Below are positions 1 to 9,307 of a stretch of 64,000 nt of DNA, one piece after another. The DNA comes from Eutrophovita brisbanensis (lineage in GTDB: Bacteria; Pseudomonadota; Gammaproteobacteria; Burkholderiales; Eutrophovitaceae), in the NCBI GenBank assembly GCA_038147395.1, contig JAYQTM010000001.1:806001-870000 (forward strand), given 5' to 3'. Both the position numbers and the translations under genes were made by a program. Below the pieces are notes generated by a model. It worked only from the letters and a program-made list of their open reading frames with translations. It made no database searches and had not been told where the DNA came from. Within the stretch, counting starts at the first letter, position 1. The number at the start of each line of letters is the position of its first letter.

Positions 1-401
1 TGATCGCGCCCCCCGATCGCTATGTCGAATGGGCATTTTCTCCCCGCGAAGCGATGTCTGTGGATATTGATAGCACGATCACTGTTACCGCGGAGACACG
101 AACACACTATCTGGCGAATGTGTCCGAGACTTCGATGGGAGACGAGGATATGATCAAGACATATCAGTTGGCACCATATGATGAACTTCGGTCGATGAGC
201 TCAGTGATTGGCGCCAGAAGTATTTTCGATCAACATGGCCTCGTGCCAGGAACGGAAAGGGGCGAGCGCTTCTTGTTTTGGCCGATGGGTATTCGCAGTG
301 CGGGCGCAATGAGGCAATGGGGCACTCATGCAACGGCTTTTCTTGGACGACGACATTTTGACGACGCGTTTCTAATTCAAGAGCGATTTAAGCGACGATG
401 A
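1..401 (+). CDS. Unknown protein, C-terminal part only
   Basis: The reading frame is already open at the left edge of the window (from base 3) and runs to a TGA ending at 401, so this is the last ~132 residues of a longer protein; the internal ATG at 54 should not be taken as the true start. The segment is soluble-looking, with no membrane helix, and ends in a basic tail. I recognise no family motif. It lies 128 bases upstream of the D-aminoacylase-like gene on the same strand, so a shared catabolic role is possible but unproven. Confidence 0.55.
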   Translation, partial: IAPPDRYVEWAFSPREAMSVDIDSTITVTAETRTHYLANVSETSMGDEDMIKTYQLAPYDELRSMSSVIGARSIFDQHGLVPGTERGERFLFWPMGIRSAGAMRQWGTHATAFLGRRHFDDAFLIQERFKRR

Positions 402-529
402 TCATTGGACAACTCACTGTCCTGTCCATAGTCTCCGATCGTTCAGTTAATTACACTTGAAGCCCAGCAAAGCCGCGCGTCACAAGCGCATGTGGTAGTA
501 GACTGGGTGACAACCTTAAAAGGGTAAAC

Positions 530-2209
530 ATGTTTGATATTCGGTTTGACAATGTCAGTATTATTGACGGCACGGGGTGCGATGCCTACGTAGGTTCTGT
601 GGCAGTCGCGGATGGAAAAATTGCAGCGGTTGGAAGTTTTGACGGATCAGCTGCCGAAGTCATAGATGGGCGTGGTCTTTGTTTGATGCCCGGCATCATC
701 GATAACCATACTCACTATGACGCTCAAGTGACCTGGGATCCCTATCTGAATCCTTCGCCTCAGTTGGGGGTGACGACTGTTGTGATGGGGAATTGTGGTT
801 TTGCCATCGCGCCATGCCGCCCAAATGACCAAGATTTGACGATGCGGAATCTAACTCAAGTCGAGGGGATGTCATTGGATTCCCTCAGGAGCGGCATTGA
901 ATGGAACTTCGAAACATTTCCGCAGTATCTCTCAGCACTTGCAGATCGTGGGGTGGGGCCTAACGTCGCCTGTTTTGCGGGGCACTCCAGCATTCGTACT
1001 TACGTGATGGGAGAAGACGCGTCGAAGCGATCCGCCACGTCAGAAGAAGTACGACAGATGCGCGCGTTGGTGGTCGATGCCATGGAGGCAGGTGCGGTTG
1101 GGTTTGCGTCAACTCGTTCTTACGCGCATAACGGAGAAAACGGCATTCCCATGCCCTCCAGGCTAGCAGATGACCATGAGATGCTCACGTTGTCTGCGGC
1201 GCTCGGTGACGTGGGTCGCGGCGTTTTAATGATGACAAAAGCGTCTGATACGCCCATTTCATGGATTGAGCGTTTATCCGTTGCGGCTGATCGGCCATAC
1301 CTGATCGCACCGTTGCTACATTCCCAGGTGGATCCGGATAAAACGTTTAAGGAGCTAGCGGATATTGGTATCGCGAGAGCTCGTGGTAGCCGACTATATG
1401 GTGCTGTATCTCCATGTCCGTTGAATATGGATTTCTCTTTTTTATCTCCTTACCCTCTCGAGGGCTATGCCACCTGGAATCCGCTGATGAGCTTGGACAA
1501 AGATGCATACAAGCGAGCATTAGCGGATCCTGCATTCCGTAAGTCTTTCATAGACGAAATGAATGACGGACAAGTTAGAACGTTTAGTGGCCAGTGGGAT
1601 AAGGTTCAGGTGGCCCAAGTTGCGTCCAATTCGAATGCTTTACTTGAGGGTAAATCCATCGCTGAAATTGCGACAGGACTAGGCTCAGAGCCTTTTGATG
1701 TCATGCTGGATTTGGCTCTTGAGGAGGATCTCGAAACTGTTTTTACAGCAACGGTGATGAATGGAGACGAGGACGCTGTTGGCAGGATGATGTGTGATGA
1801 GCATGCAATTCTGTCCTTGTCCGACGCAGGAGCGCATTTGACATTTTTATGTGACGCAGGCTTCGGTTTGCATGTTTTAGGTTATTGGGTTCGCGATAAA
1901 AAATTAATGTCCATTGAAAGGGCGGTCTACAAGCTCACTTATGAGTCCGCTATTCTTTTTGGAATCCAAGACCGAGGAAAAATAGTCGAAGGAGCTTGGG
2001 CCGACTTACTGCTGTTTGATGCAAACACCGTCGGTCGAGGAGCTACCACTCGAGTACACGATTTGCCTGCCGGAGCTTCCCGTCTAACGACACCAGCAAG
2101 TGGGGTACATGGTGTTTGGGTTAACGGAGTCAGGATGGCCGACACCAGTGGTTTAATCGGTGACGCTCCCTTGCGTGGTCAGGTGTTGCGTGACTTCACG
2201 AGTGCGTAG
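530..2209 (+). CDS. N-acyl-D-amino-acid deacylase family amidohydrolase
   Basis: A 559-residue metal-dependent hydrolase of the amidohydrolase superfamily (D-aminoacylase / amidohydrolase-3 branch), predicted cytoplasmic. The N-terminal beta-sandwich leads into the metal motif NHTHYD (His60, His62), followed by GNCGF with Cys89, a cysteine typical of the D-aminoacylase group, and GHSSIR. Near the C-terminus SDAGAH carries the conserved Asp. The family hydrolyses N-acyl-D-amino acids, dihydropyrimidine-like rings or related amides; the substrate here cannot be told. AAAAGGG lies 7 bases before the ATG. Length is normal for the family (about 480-580). It is followed by a convergent glutathione peroxidase gene. 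Confidence 0.85.
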   Translation: MFDIRFDNVSIIDGTGCDAYVGSVAVADGKIAAVGSFDGSAAEVIDGRGLCLMPGIIDNHTHYDAQVTWDPYLNPSPQLGVTTVVMGNCGFAIAPCRPNDQDLTMRNLTQVEGMSLDSLRSGIEWNFETFPQYLSALADRGVGPNVACFAGHSSIRTYVMGEDASKRSATSEEVRQMRALVVDAMEAGAVGFASTRSYAHNGENGIPMPSRLADDHEMLTLSAALGDVGRGVLMMTKASDTPISWIERLSVAADRPYLIAPLLHSQVDPDKTFKELADIGIARARGSRLYGAVSPCPLNMDFSFLSPYPLEGYATWNPLMSLDKDAYKRALADPAFRKSFIDEMNDGQVRTFSGQWDKVQVAQVASNSNALLEGKSIAEIATGLGSEPFDVMLDLALEEDLETVFTATVMNGDEDAVGRMMCDEHAILSLSDAGAHLTFLCDAGFGLHVLGYWVRDKKLMSIERAVYKLTYESAILFGIQDRGKIVEGAWADLLLFDANTVGRGATTRVHDLPAGASRLTTPASGVHGVWVNGVRMADTSGLIGDAPLRGQVLRDFTSA

Positions 2210-2237
2210 ACCGTTGTTGGTGGCGTCGTGTTACCTC

Positions 2238-2777
2238 CTATTCAACTAGCTTTTCGATCGCCGCAGTGAGTTTTGAGTTTAAGGGATTCATGAATGCTGG
2301 GAAGCTCTCTGCGGATTGCCCTCCAACTGGGATCAGATACTTATGAAAATTCCATTGTGGGGACTTACCTGTGATTTTGGCTAAATTTGCGAATATTGGA
2401 TTTGCGTTCGCTCCAAGGACATCAGACTTCGTGACCATCGGAAAAGTGACTCCGAAGTTCACCTCGCAAAACTCCTTGATTTCCTCATCCGAGCCAGGCT
2501 CTTGGCCCCCGAAGTTATTCGCGGGAAATCCAATGATGACGAAGTTCTTGTCTTTGTACCTTTGATACAAGCTTTCTAGCGCCTCGTATTGAGGCGTATT
2601 GCCACAATAACTCGCCGTGTTGACAGCCAAAATGACCTTGTCACTGTAATCACAAAAATTGACGATCTCACCACTAAGATTTTCCATGCGGGTGTCGAGT
2701 AGCGTGGGACAGGCAGCAGCAGACGCAGTTTGAACACAAACTAGGGAAGACAGCATAAGTAGGGTTAACCTAATCAT
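2238..2777 (-). CDS. Exported glutathione peroxidase-like protein
   Basis: A 179-residue GPx-fold thiol peroxidase. The start chosen is the internal ATG at 2777, which has GGAG eight bases upstream and opens a clean signal peptide ending near TASAA, so the enzyme is probably periplasmic. The peroxidatic Cys58 sits in NTASYCGNTPQY, and the WNF motif (Trp142) is present. The loop normally read as CNQFGGQEPG is here ANNFGGQEPG, so the usual active-site Gln is replaced by Asn88 and the resolving-type Cys is Ala. The family reduces lipid or hydrogen peroxides with thioredoxin or glutathione. It converges on the amidohydrolase gene. Confidence 0.85.
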   Translation of the reverse strand: MIRLTLLMLSSLVCVQTASAAACPTLLDTRMENLSGEIVNFCDYSDKVILAVNTASYCGNTPQYEALESLYQRYKDKNFVIIGFPANNFGGQEPGSDEEIKEFCEVNFGVTFPMVTKSDVLGANANPIFANLAKITGKSPQWNFHKYLIPVGGQSAESFPAFMNPLNSKLTAAIEKLVE

Positions 2778-2857
2778 TAAAATACTCCGATAACTTTCAA
2801 CTAACATGTTGTCGTTGAGATTCAAATCAAGTAGCGACTAAACGAGGGATAACGGTT

Positions 2858-4042
2858 ATGGGACCGCTTAATGATGTAAAGGTTCTTGAGCTGGGGCAGC
2901 TGATTGCTGGGCCATTCTGTACTAGGGTCATGGCTGAATTTGGCGCTCAGGTCACGAAAATAGAAACCCCAGAGGTGGGCGACCCCTTAAGAAAATGGAG
3001 AAAGCTCTACAAAGATAAGTCCCTGTGGTGGCTACTCCAAGGGCGAAATAAAAAATCCATCACAATTAATTTAAAGTCTACAGAGGGACAGAAAATTGTT
3101 CGTCGATTGGTTCAGGAGGTCGATGTCGTTGTCGAGAATTTTCGGCCAGGTGCGATGGAGAAATGGGGCTTAGGATACGAGGATCTTTCGAAGGAAAACC
3201 CTGGGCTCGTCATGGTTCGTCTCTCTGGATACGGTCAAACTGGACCGTACAAAGATAAACCAGGTTTTGGTTCGATCGGTGAGGCGATGGGAGGGTTAAG
3301 GCACGTGACTGGCTATCCAGACAGACCACCAGTTCGGGTCGGTGTGAGCTTGGGCGATGCAATTGCATCGCTCTATGGCGTGATTGGTGCGCTGATGGCC
3401 CTAAAACAAAAAGAATCGTCAGGTAAAGGCCAGGTTGTAGACGTGGCGCTCTACGAGGCTGTGTTCAGCTTAATGGAGAGTATGGTTCCAGAATATGATT
3501 ATTACGACTTTATCCGTGAGCGCACTGGCTCAACATTACCCGGCATTGCACCCTCGAATTCCTACATTACAAAGGACGAAAAATATGTTGTCATCGGTGC
3601 GAATGGAGACTCCATTTTTAAGCGCATGATGGTTGCGATAGGAAGGGATGATCTAGCCAATGATCCCGACCTTGCGCATAACGATGGTCGAGCCGCTCGG
3701 AGCGATGAACTCGATCAAGTGATTGGTGCGTGGTGCCAATCGCACGACATGGATCATGTACTTACAATATTGGACGATGCTGATGTTCCGAGTGGCAAGA
3801 TATACGATGTTGCTGATATTGTGTCTGACGTCCATTACCGAGCGAGGGATATGATTCAAAAGTTTAAGTTGTCTGATGATGAATCAATCATGGTCCCCGG
3901 AGTGGTGCCAAAGCTCTCCGCGACCCCTGGTGAAATCAACTGGTTAGGTCCGGATTTAGGTGAACATACTATCGAGACTCTGACGCACCTTGGATATTCT
4001 AAAAAAGATATTGATGACCTCAGGAATCGAAAAATCATATGA
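2858..4042 (+). CDS. CaiB/BaiF-family CoA transferase
   Basis: A 394-residue class III CoA transferase, cytoplasmic. It opens with the family signature VLELGQLIAGPF, has the VENFRPG motif near residue 95 and LSGYGQTGP near 123-130, and the catalytic aspartate is Asp167 in SLGDAIASLYG. Members move CoA between carboxylic acids (formyl, succinyl, carnitine, mesaconate). The acceptor cannot be predicted from sequence. GAGGG stands 10 bases before the ATG. The UMF1-type transporter begins 37 bases downstream on the same strand, so the two may be co-transcribed, with the transporter supplying the acid. Confidence 0.88.
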   Translation: MGPLNDVKVLELGQLIAGPFCTRVMAEFGAQVTKIETPEVGDPLRKWRKLYKDKSLWWLLQGRNKKSITINLKSTEGQKIVRRLVQEVDVVVENFRPGAMEKWGLGYEDLSKENPGLVMVRLSGYGQTGPYKDKPGFGSIGEAMGGLRHVTGYPDRPPVRVGVSLGDAIASLYGVIGALMALKQKESSGKGQVVDVALYEAVFSLMESMVPEYDYYDFIRERTGSTLPGIAPSNSYITKDEKYVVIGANGDSIFKRMMVAIGRDDLANDPDLAHNDGRAARSDELDQVIGAWCQSHDMDHVLTILDDADVPSGKIYDVADIVSDVHYRARDMIQKFKLSDDESIMVPGVVPKLSATPGEINWLGPDLGEHTIETLTHLGYSKKDIDDLRNRKII

Positions 4043-4078
4043 GGTCAACAGTGATTCCATTGACACGAATGGTGCCTA

Positions 4079-5389
4079 ATGAGTAGAGCGGGAAAATTTA
4101 AAAGGCTTCTCAACGATGGTTACGATGGTCGTGATTTATGGTCATGGTCCATGTTCGATTTTGCGAACTCTGGTTACACGACCGTAGTCATCACTGCCGT
4201 GTTTAACGCATATTTCGTATCGACGGTATCAAACAATGCCGACTGGGCGACATTTTTGTGGACGGTAATTTTGTCTATTTCCTACCTATTTGCAATGGTG
4301 ACTGGCCCATCCATTGGTGTGTTCATTGATCAGTCTGGTCTAAGAAAGAAAGTGTTATTCCTGAGCACCGTTGGCTGTGCGTTAGCAACGATTGGACTAG
4401 GCAGCATCAATGAAGGAGATATTTGGCTTGCTTCAATATTGATCATCGTCTCAAACTATTTTTTTTGTATTGGAGAAAATATCATTGGTTCCTATCTTCC
4501 TGATATTGCCAAAAAAGAGGGGGTGGGCCGTGTCTCTGGCATTGGTTGGGGCGTTGGGTACATTGGCGGGATTGTCACTCTCGCGATTTCTCTATTCGTA
4601 GTCATTAAGTTGCAAGCGTCAGGTTGGGCGCCGAGTGATTACGTCCCAGTAACGATGATCATTACTGGCGCCATTTTTTTTGTTGCAGCGCTACCAACGT
4701 TCTTTTTTCTTCGAGAAAGGCCTTATCCCATTACCACAGAGTCCAGCGAGCGTGGCGCTGGTTACTCGTGGTCGATCATGCTGTCAGGGGGGCAGAGTTT
4801 TAGAGACCTTCGACGGTTTCTATGGAGCACCGTCTTTTTTCAAGCTGGTGTTCAGGCGGTAATTGCCGTAGCTGCGATTTACGCGCAACAAGTCATGCAA
4901 TTCACTTTTTCTCAGACGATCGTGTTAATTATGGTTGTGAATATCACCGCATCGTTAGGCTCGTGGATTTTCGGGCGAGTTCACGACCTTTTAGGACATC
5001 GCCGATCACTGTCATTTATTTTGTCAGCCTGGGTTTTTGTGACCGTTTTCGCATGGTCATCAGAAAGCGTGGTGAGTTTTTGGGTTGTGGCGAATTTGGC
5101 TGGAATATTTCTTGGTGCGTGTCAGTCAAATACCAGAGCTTTCGTCGCTGTACTCGCGCCGGCATCTCGGCGTGCTGAGATTTTTGGTTTGTGGGGGCTT
5201 TCGGTAAAATGCGCCTCCATTTTGGGGCCTATGGTGTACGGTGCCCTAACATGGATCCTTGCAGGAAGACATCAGGACGCGATTCTCTCCCTCGGTGTGA
5301 TGTTCTTAGTCGGGTTGCTTCTGCTTATAGGTGTTAATGAAAGTAGAGGCATTGCTGCCGCCAATGAAGCATCAACTAAAGATCGGTGA
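4079..5389 (+). CDS. UMF1-type (Atg22-like) MFS transporter
   Basis: A 436-residue integral inner-membrane protein with about 12 hydrophobic segments. The N-terminal sequence WSMFDFANSGYTTVV is the hallmark of the UMF1/Atg22-like branch of the major facilitator superfamily, a group often annotated as nucleoside- or amino-acid-related exporters but poorly characterised in bacteria. The central loop near residues 215-235 is hydrophilic, as expected between the two six-helix halves. It follows the CoA transferase gene closely. Substrate unknown. Confidence 0.82.
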   Translation: MSRAGKFKRLLNDGYDGRDLWSWSMFDFANSGYTTVVITAVFNAYFVSTVSNNADWATFLWTVILSISYLFAMVTGPSIGVFIDQSGLRKKVLFLSTVGCALATIGLGSINEGDIWLASILIIVSNYFFCIGENIIGSYLPDIAKKEGVGRVSGIGWGVGYIGGIVTLAISLFVVIKLQASGWAPSDYVPVTMIITGAIFFVAALPTFFFLRERPYPITTESSERGAGYSWSIMLSGGQSFRDLRRFLWSTVFFQAGVQAVIAVAAIYAQQVMQFTFSQTIVLIMVVNITASLGSWIFGRVHDLLGHRRSLSFILSAWVFVTVFAWSSESVVSFWVVANLAGIFLGACQSNTRAFVAVLAPASRRAEIFGLWGLSVKCASILGPMVYGALTWILAGRHQDAILSLGVMFLVGLLLLIGVNESRGIAAANEASTKDR

Positions 5390-5413
5390 TCAGAGAGAGC
5401 TCTGACATCTGGC

Positions 5414-6001
5414 CTACTTCGCTCTCCTTGCAGATTTCGGTCTAAATTCTTTACATATATCGGGGTCGCACTCGATATATGGTCCCCCAATTAGATCAAT
5501 GCAATACGGTACTGCTGCGAAAATTCCGTGCGCAATGCTCGAACCATCATCGCTCTTCAATCCTTCCAATGTTTCTTTGATCGCTTTTGGTTGCCCCGGT
5601 AAATTAATGATCAATGAATGACCTCTTATGACGGCGACTTGTCGGGATAAAATTGCCGTAGGTACAAAATTTAGACTGATTTGGCGCATTTGTTCTCCGA
5701 ACCCGGGCATGGGCTTATGAGCAACCGCCAGAGTGGCCTCCGGCGTCACATCTCTCGGTGATGGGCCAGTTCCACCCGTTGTCAGAATAAGATCGCACGA
5801 TTCGCTATCGGATAATTCGATTAGCGTCTCTTCGATTTGACGCCGTTCGTCGGGAATGAGTCTCTCGACATATTGGATGGGATTATTCACGGCTTTATCC
5901 AACCATTCCTTCAATGAGGGAATCCCCTCGTCTGTATATACGCCTTGCGAGGCGCGATCACTAATTGAAACGAGGCCGATGCGTGCTTTTTCGTAGTCCA
6001 T
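5414..6001 (-). CDS. mog: Molybdopterin adenylyltransferase MogA
   Basis: A 195-residue MoaB/Mog-domain protein, the exact length usual for proteobacterial MogA. It adenylates molybdopterin before molybdenum insertion in molybdenum-cofactor synthesis. Visible motifs are RIGLVSISDRASQGVY at the N-terminus, LILTTGGTGPSPRDVTPEAT (nucleotide-binding loop) near residues 75-95, and LPGQPKA near 145. It is upstream of nothing obvious in the molybdenum pathway; instead it follows yjgA on the same strand 58 bases away. This mog-yjgA-pmbA neighbourhood is a recurring proteobacterial arrangement. Confidence 0.92.
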   Translation of the reverse strand: MDYEKARIGLVSISDRASQGVYTDEGIPSLKEWLDKAVNNPIQYVERLIPDERRQIEETLIELSDSESCDLILTTGGTGPSPRDVTPEATLAVAHKPMPGFGEQMRQISLNFVPTAILSRQVAVIRGHSLIINLPGQPKAIKETLEGLKSDDGSSIAHGIFAAVPYCIDLIGGPYIECDPDICKEFRPKSARRAK

Positions 6002-6059
6002 ATTATTCAGTCTTGATGATCTTGGCTATGAGCATTCTAAAGAGATTAAATAGCTTTTG

Positions 6060-6554
6060 TTATTCCCCTCTATTTCGCGTGTTCACGATTGCAGATATGA
6101 ACTGAAAGAGCTCTCTGTAAGCAATCTTTGATTTTTGTGTTCTGTCACCTGCACACAAAGCGATGAGTTCGTTTAGTCGTTTCACATCGACACTTTGAAA
6201 CTCTTGTTGAAATTCGTCCACCGCGGCGGGATCTTTTATCAACTGGTCGCGCCATGCTTCGATTTGGTGGAGCGCCCGAACGTCAGTGTTCGATGGTTTT
6301 TTAATGTGTTCTAGTTTTTCTTCGATAGGTGCCACATCTACTTGTCTCATCAACTTCCCGATGTATTGCAATTGGCGTCTTTTGGCGCCGTGTTGGGAGA
6401 TGCTCTTTGCCTCCTTAATCGCCTGTAAAAGCGAATCTGGAATATCAAATTCACTTAGCCTGTTCAGCGGAAGTTGCACGAGTGACTCGCCAACGTTTTG
6501 AAGGCGCGTCATGTCTTTCTTTCGTCGTGTTTTGCTTGGTCGATCTTCATTCAT
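6060..6554 (-). CDS. yjgA: Ribosome-associated DUF615 protein YjgA
   Basis: A 164-residue, highly charged protein of the DUF615/YjgA family. The family is known from Escherichia coli to associate with late 50S ribosomal-subunit precursors. The basic N-terminus (SKTRRKKDM), the LPLNRLSEFDIPDSLLQAI stretch and the HGAKRRQLQYIGKLMR motif are typical. It is transcribed away from pmbA and toward mog; the two start codons of yjgA and pmbA face each other across about 120 bases, which must hold both promoters. Confidence 0.9.
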   Translation of the reverse strand: MNEDRPSKTRRKKDMTRLQNVGESLVQLPLNRLSEFDIPDSLLQAIKEAKSISQHGAKRRQLQYIGKLMRQVDVAPIEEKLEHIKKPSNTDVRALHQIEAWRDQLIKDPAAVDEFQQEFQSVDVKRLNELIALCAGDRTQKSKIAYRELFQFISAIVNTRNRGE

Positions 6555-6673
6555 GTGAAATTAATATTGTTTGTGTGGTGCTATCATGGTGCCGGATTAG
6601 CGGTTTAGTCGTCATCTGAAAATAATTGGTCATTGAGAGCATACGAGAAGAAGTCTGCCTCAATCAATATGCT

Positions 6674-8020
6674 ATGTCACAAGAAGAGTTCCTCTATACA
6701 TCATCACAATTCAAAGAGTTATGCGAAACGGCACTGAAAACGGCACGAGATAGGGGTGCGACGTCAGCGGAGATCGATGTCAACGAAGGCCTAGGGCGAA
6801 CGGTTTCTGTCCGCAAGGGAGACATTGAAACGCTGGAGTACAACCGTGATACGGGCTTGGGTGTCACCGTATACATCGGGCAGCAAAAGGGACATGCAAG
6901 TACGTCTGACCTGACGGTAGGTGCGATCAAAAGTACAGTAGAAGCTGCAGTATCGATTGCGAAACTAACAGCCTCTGACTCGTTCTCTGGTCTGGCTGAT
7001 CGAGATCGCCTCGCGAAGGATTTTAAAGATCTTGATTTGTTCCATCCTTGGGATATTTCAACGGACGACTCTATTGAGCTTGCGAAAGAATGTGAGCAAT
7101 CGGCGTTTGATGTCAGTCCAGATATTTCCAATAGCGAGGGTGCCAGCGTATCGATGCAGCAGGGACACTTTATGTACGCGAACACGAATGGTTTCATGCA
7201 GGGCTACCCGAGCTCTCGCCACTATTTGAGCTGCTCTGTGACCGCAGGAGCTGGTGACCAAATGCAGCGGGATGGATGGTGGAGCACTGCGAGATGCGCG
7301 AGTGATATGGATTCTGCAAAAGATATTGGACGAATCTCAGGCGAGAGGGCGCTAAAAAAAGTAGGGTCGAAAAAGATAGCGACAAGAAAGGTGCCGGTTA
7401 TTTTTGAGGCGCCGGTCGCATCCGGAATCATCCGTCATTTTACGTCTGGAGTGAGTGGTGGCAACTTGTATCGCAAGCAAACTTTTTTGAAGGGTGAAAT
7501 TGGCGAAAAGATATTTCCAGCGTTTATGTCTATCGAAGAGGACCCATTCATCTCGAGGGGGTTGGGTAGTTCTTGGTTTGATAACGAGGGGGTTGCGACG
7601 AAGAGGCGCTCCGTTGTGAAAGACGGTTTGCTCGAAGGTTTATTCCTCAGCACATACTCAGCCAGAAAACTGGGTCTTGAGACGACAGGTAACGCGGGTG
7701 GTTCGCACAATTTATCTGTCTCGTCTTCAAGGGACACGTTGAGTTTTCCCGATTTACTTCGTCAAATGGGAACAGGTTTATTGGTAACGGACTTGCTTGG
7801 TCATGGGACGAATATGGTCACCGGAGATTACTCTAGAGGCGCATCAGGTTTTTGGGTTGAAAATGGGGAGATTGTTCATCCAGTCCAAGAAGTCACAGTG
7901 GCTGGAAATCTTAAAGAAATGTTTTTGAATATCTCTGCTATTGGTAACGATCACCTCGCGCGATCATCGCTAAAGGTTGGTTCGCTATTGATTGATTCCA
8001 TGACAGTTGGTGGTGATTGA
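6674..8020 (+). CDS. pmbA: Metalloprotease PmbA/TldE
   Basis: A 448-residue PmbA (TldE) homologue, the catalytically inactive partner in the TldD/TldE heterodimeric protease that degrades unfolded peptides and matures some microcins and RiPPs. Signatures are NTNGFMQGYPSSRHYLSCSV near residue 180, SGVSGGNLYRKQTFL near 275, TSYSARKLGLETTGNAGG in the C-terminal third, and GDYSRGASGFWVENGEI near the end. I chose the ATG at 6674 over a TTG at 6626 because the length then matches E. coli PmbA (450); neither has a strong ribosome site. No tldD lies in the window. Confidence 0.9.
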   Translation: MSQEEFLYTSSQFKELCETALKTARDRGATSAEIDVNEGLGRTVSVRKGDIETLEYNRDTGLGVTVYIGQQKGHASTSDLTVGAIKSTVEAAVSIAKLTASDSFSGLADRDRLAKDFKDLDLFHPWDISTDDSIELAKECEQSAFDVSPDISNSEGASVSMQQGHFMYANTNGFMQGYPSSRHYLSCSVTAGAGDQMQRDGWWSTARCASDMDSAKDIGRISGERALKKVGSKKIATRKVPVIFEAPVASGIIRHFTSGVSGGNLYRKQTFLKGEIGEKIFPAFMSIEEDPFISRGLGSSWFDNEGVATKRRSVVKDGLLEGLFLSTYSARKLGLETTGNAGGSHNLSVSSSRDTLSFPDLLRQMGTGLLVTDLLGHGTNMVTGDYSRGASGFWVENGEIVHPVQEVTVAGNLKEMFLNISAIGNDHLARSSLKVGSLLIDSMTVGGD

Positions 8021-8040
8021 GACCAGTCGCAGGAGGATTT

Positions 8041-9282
8041 GTGGATTCAGAACGCGAATTTTTATCGGTTAAACGCTCGCTTCAGATATTCCTCCCATTT
8101 TCATTTGGTTATTTCCTCTCTTATCTCTTTCGGTCAGTTAATGCGGTCATTTCGCCGAATTTAATCACCGAATTTAATCTTGATGCGAGCCAACTCGGTC
8201 TTCTAACTTCCGTTTACTTTTTAACATTTGCGTCGCTTCAGATCCCCATTGGCATACTCTTGGATCGCTATGGTCCCCGTCGTGTCAATGCCGTGTTGCT
8301 TACCGTGGCCGCTCTTGGAGCCTTCATTTTTTCTCGCGCAGATACGTTCAGTTCGCTTCTTTTGGGACGCGCTCTCGTGGGGTTTGGCGTCGCGGCTTGT
8401 TTGATGTCAAGCATCAAAGTGTTCAGTCTTTGGTTCCCCAAGGAAAATCTACCATCGATGACTGGGAGAATCATGTTTGTCGGTGGTTTGGGTGCGATAT
8501 CAGCGACCGCACCTGTTGACTACGCGCTGGGGTTCATCGGTTGGCGAGAGATTTTTCTTGCCTTGTTCGTGGTCACCATCATCGTTTCCCTTGTTGTGTA
8601 TTTTGTTGTGCCTGAGAAAAAGGAGTTAACCGATGTCGGCTCTCTCGGGGAGCAGTTTCGTGGTGCAATGGAGATCTATCGAGCTCCGGTGTTTTGGCGT
8701 ATCGCTCTGGGTACAACGCTTTTTCAAGCGTTTAATATGTCGGTTCAAGGTCTTTGGGCTGGTCCTTGGTTATCGGACGTGGCCGGGCTTGAGCGAGCGA
8801 GCGTTGCTCTACATTTGCTGGCTCTCGGCGTCGCGACGATGCTAGGTTTTCTGTTTTGGGGGACCTTTGCGACTCACATGAGCAGGCGAGGTGTGGAGCC
8901 TATGGTTGTCTTGATATGGGCTACAGTTGCTTACATGTTTTTGCAACTGCTGCTCGTGTTTTCCTTAGTTCAATTTTCTTGGGTTATTTGGATTGGATGG
9001 GGATTGCTGGGCACATCGGGTAGTCTCGCGTTCTCGATTATTTCACACAGTTTTCCGATCCACCTTACGGGAAGAGCGACAACGGCAATAAATTTGTTGG
9101 TGTTTGTTACTGCATTTTTGTCACAGTGGATTTTCGGTGTCATCCTAAATCAGTGGGACTATAACGGTTCTGGCTATTCTCCTGCTGGTTACAGTTGGGC
9201 CTTTGGTTTTTTTCTCGTGTTACAGGTATTTGGTTTTTTGTGGATGGTTGTTGGGTATCATCGTTCAAGAGTAACTCGATGA
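8041..9282 (+). CDS. MFS transporter (nitrate/sugar-phosphate-type branch)
   Basis: A roughly 413-residue 12-helix major facilitator. I place the start at the GTG at 8041 because GCAGGAGG lies 6 bases before it; an in-frame TTG at 8017 lacks such a site. The loop after helix 2 reads GILLDRYGPRRV, matching the MFS motif A (G-x-x-x-D-R-x-G-x-R). The arrangement, with a GRALVGFGVAA segment in helix 4, suits organic-anion or drug exchangers. The gene begins 20 bases after pmbA and may be co-transcribed with it. Substrate unknown. Confidence 0.82.
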   Translation: MDSEREFLSVKRSLQIFLPFSFGYFLSYLFRSVNAVISPNLITEFNLDASQLGLLTSVYFLTFASLQIPIGILLDRYGPRRVNAVLLTVAALGAFIFSRADTFSSLLLGRALVGFGVAACLMSSIKVFSLWFPKENLPSMTGRIMFVGGLGAISATAPVDYALGFIGWREIFLALFVVTIIVSLVVYFVVPEKKELTDVGSLGEQFRGAMEIYRAPVFWRIALGTTLFQAFNMSVQGLWAGPWLSDVAGLERASVALHLLALGVATMLGFLFWGTFATHMSRRGVEPMVVLIWATVAYMFLQLLLVFSLVQFSWVIWIGWGLLGTSGSLAFSIISHSFPIHLTGRATTAINLLVFVTAFLSQWIFGVILNQWDYNGSGYSPAGYSWAFGFFLVLQVFGFLWMVVGYHRSRVTR

Positions 9283-9307
9283 TCTAAATATTGGTGAGTC
9301 AGTAATC

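Noticed and set aside
54..401. ATG at 54 as the start of a 115-residue protein
   Set aside because: The frame is open to the left edge, so this is more likely the end of a longer gene.
6694..7197. 167-codon minus-strand frame within pmbA
   Set aside because: Antisense to a clearly conserved PmbA; no motif of its own.
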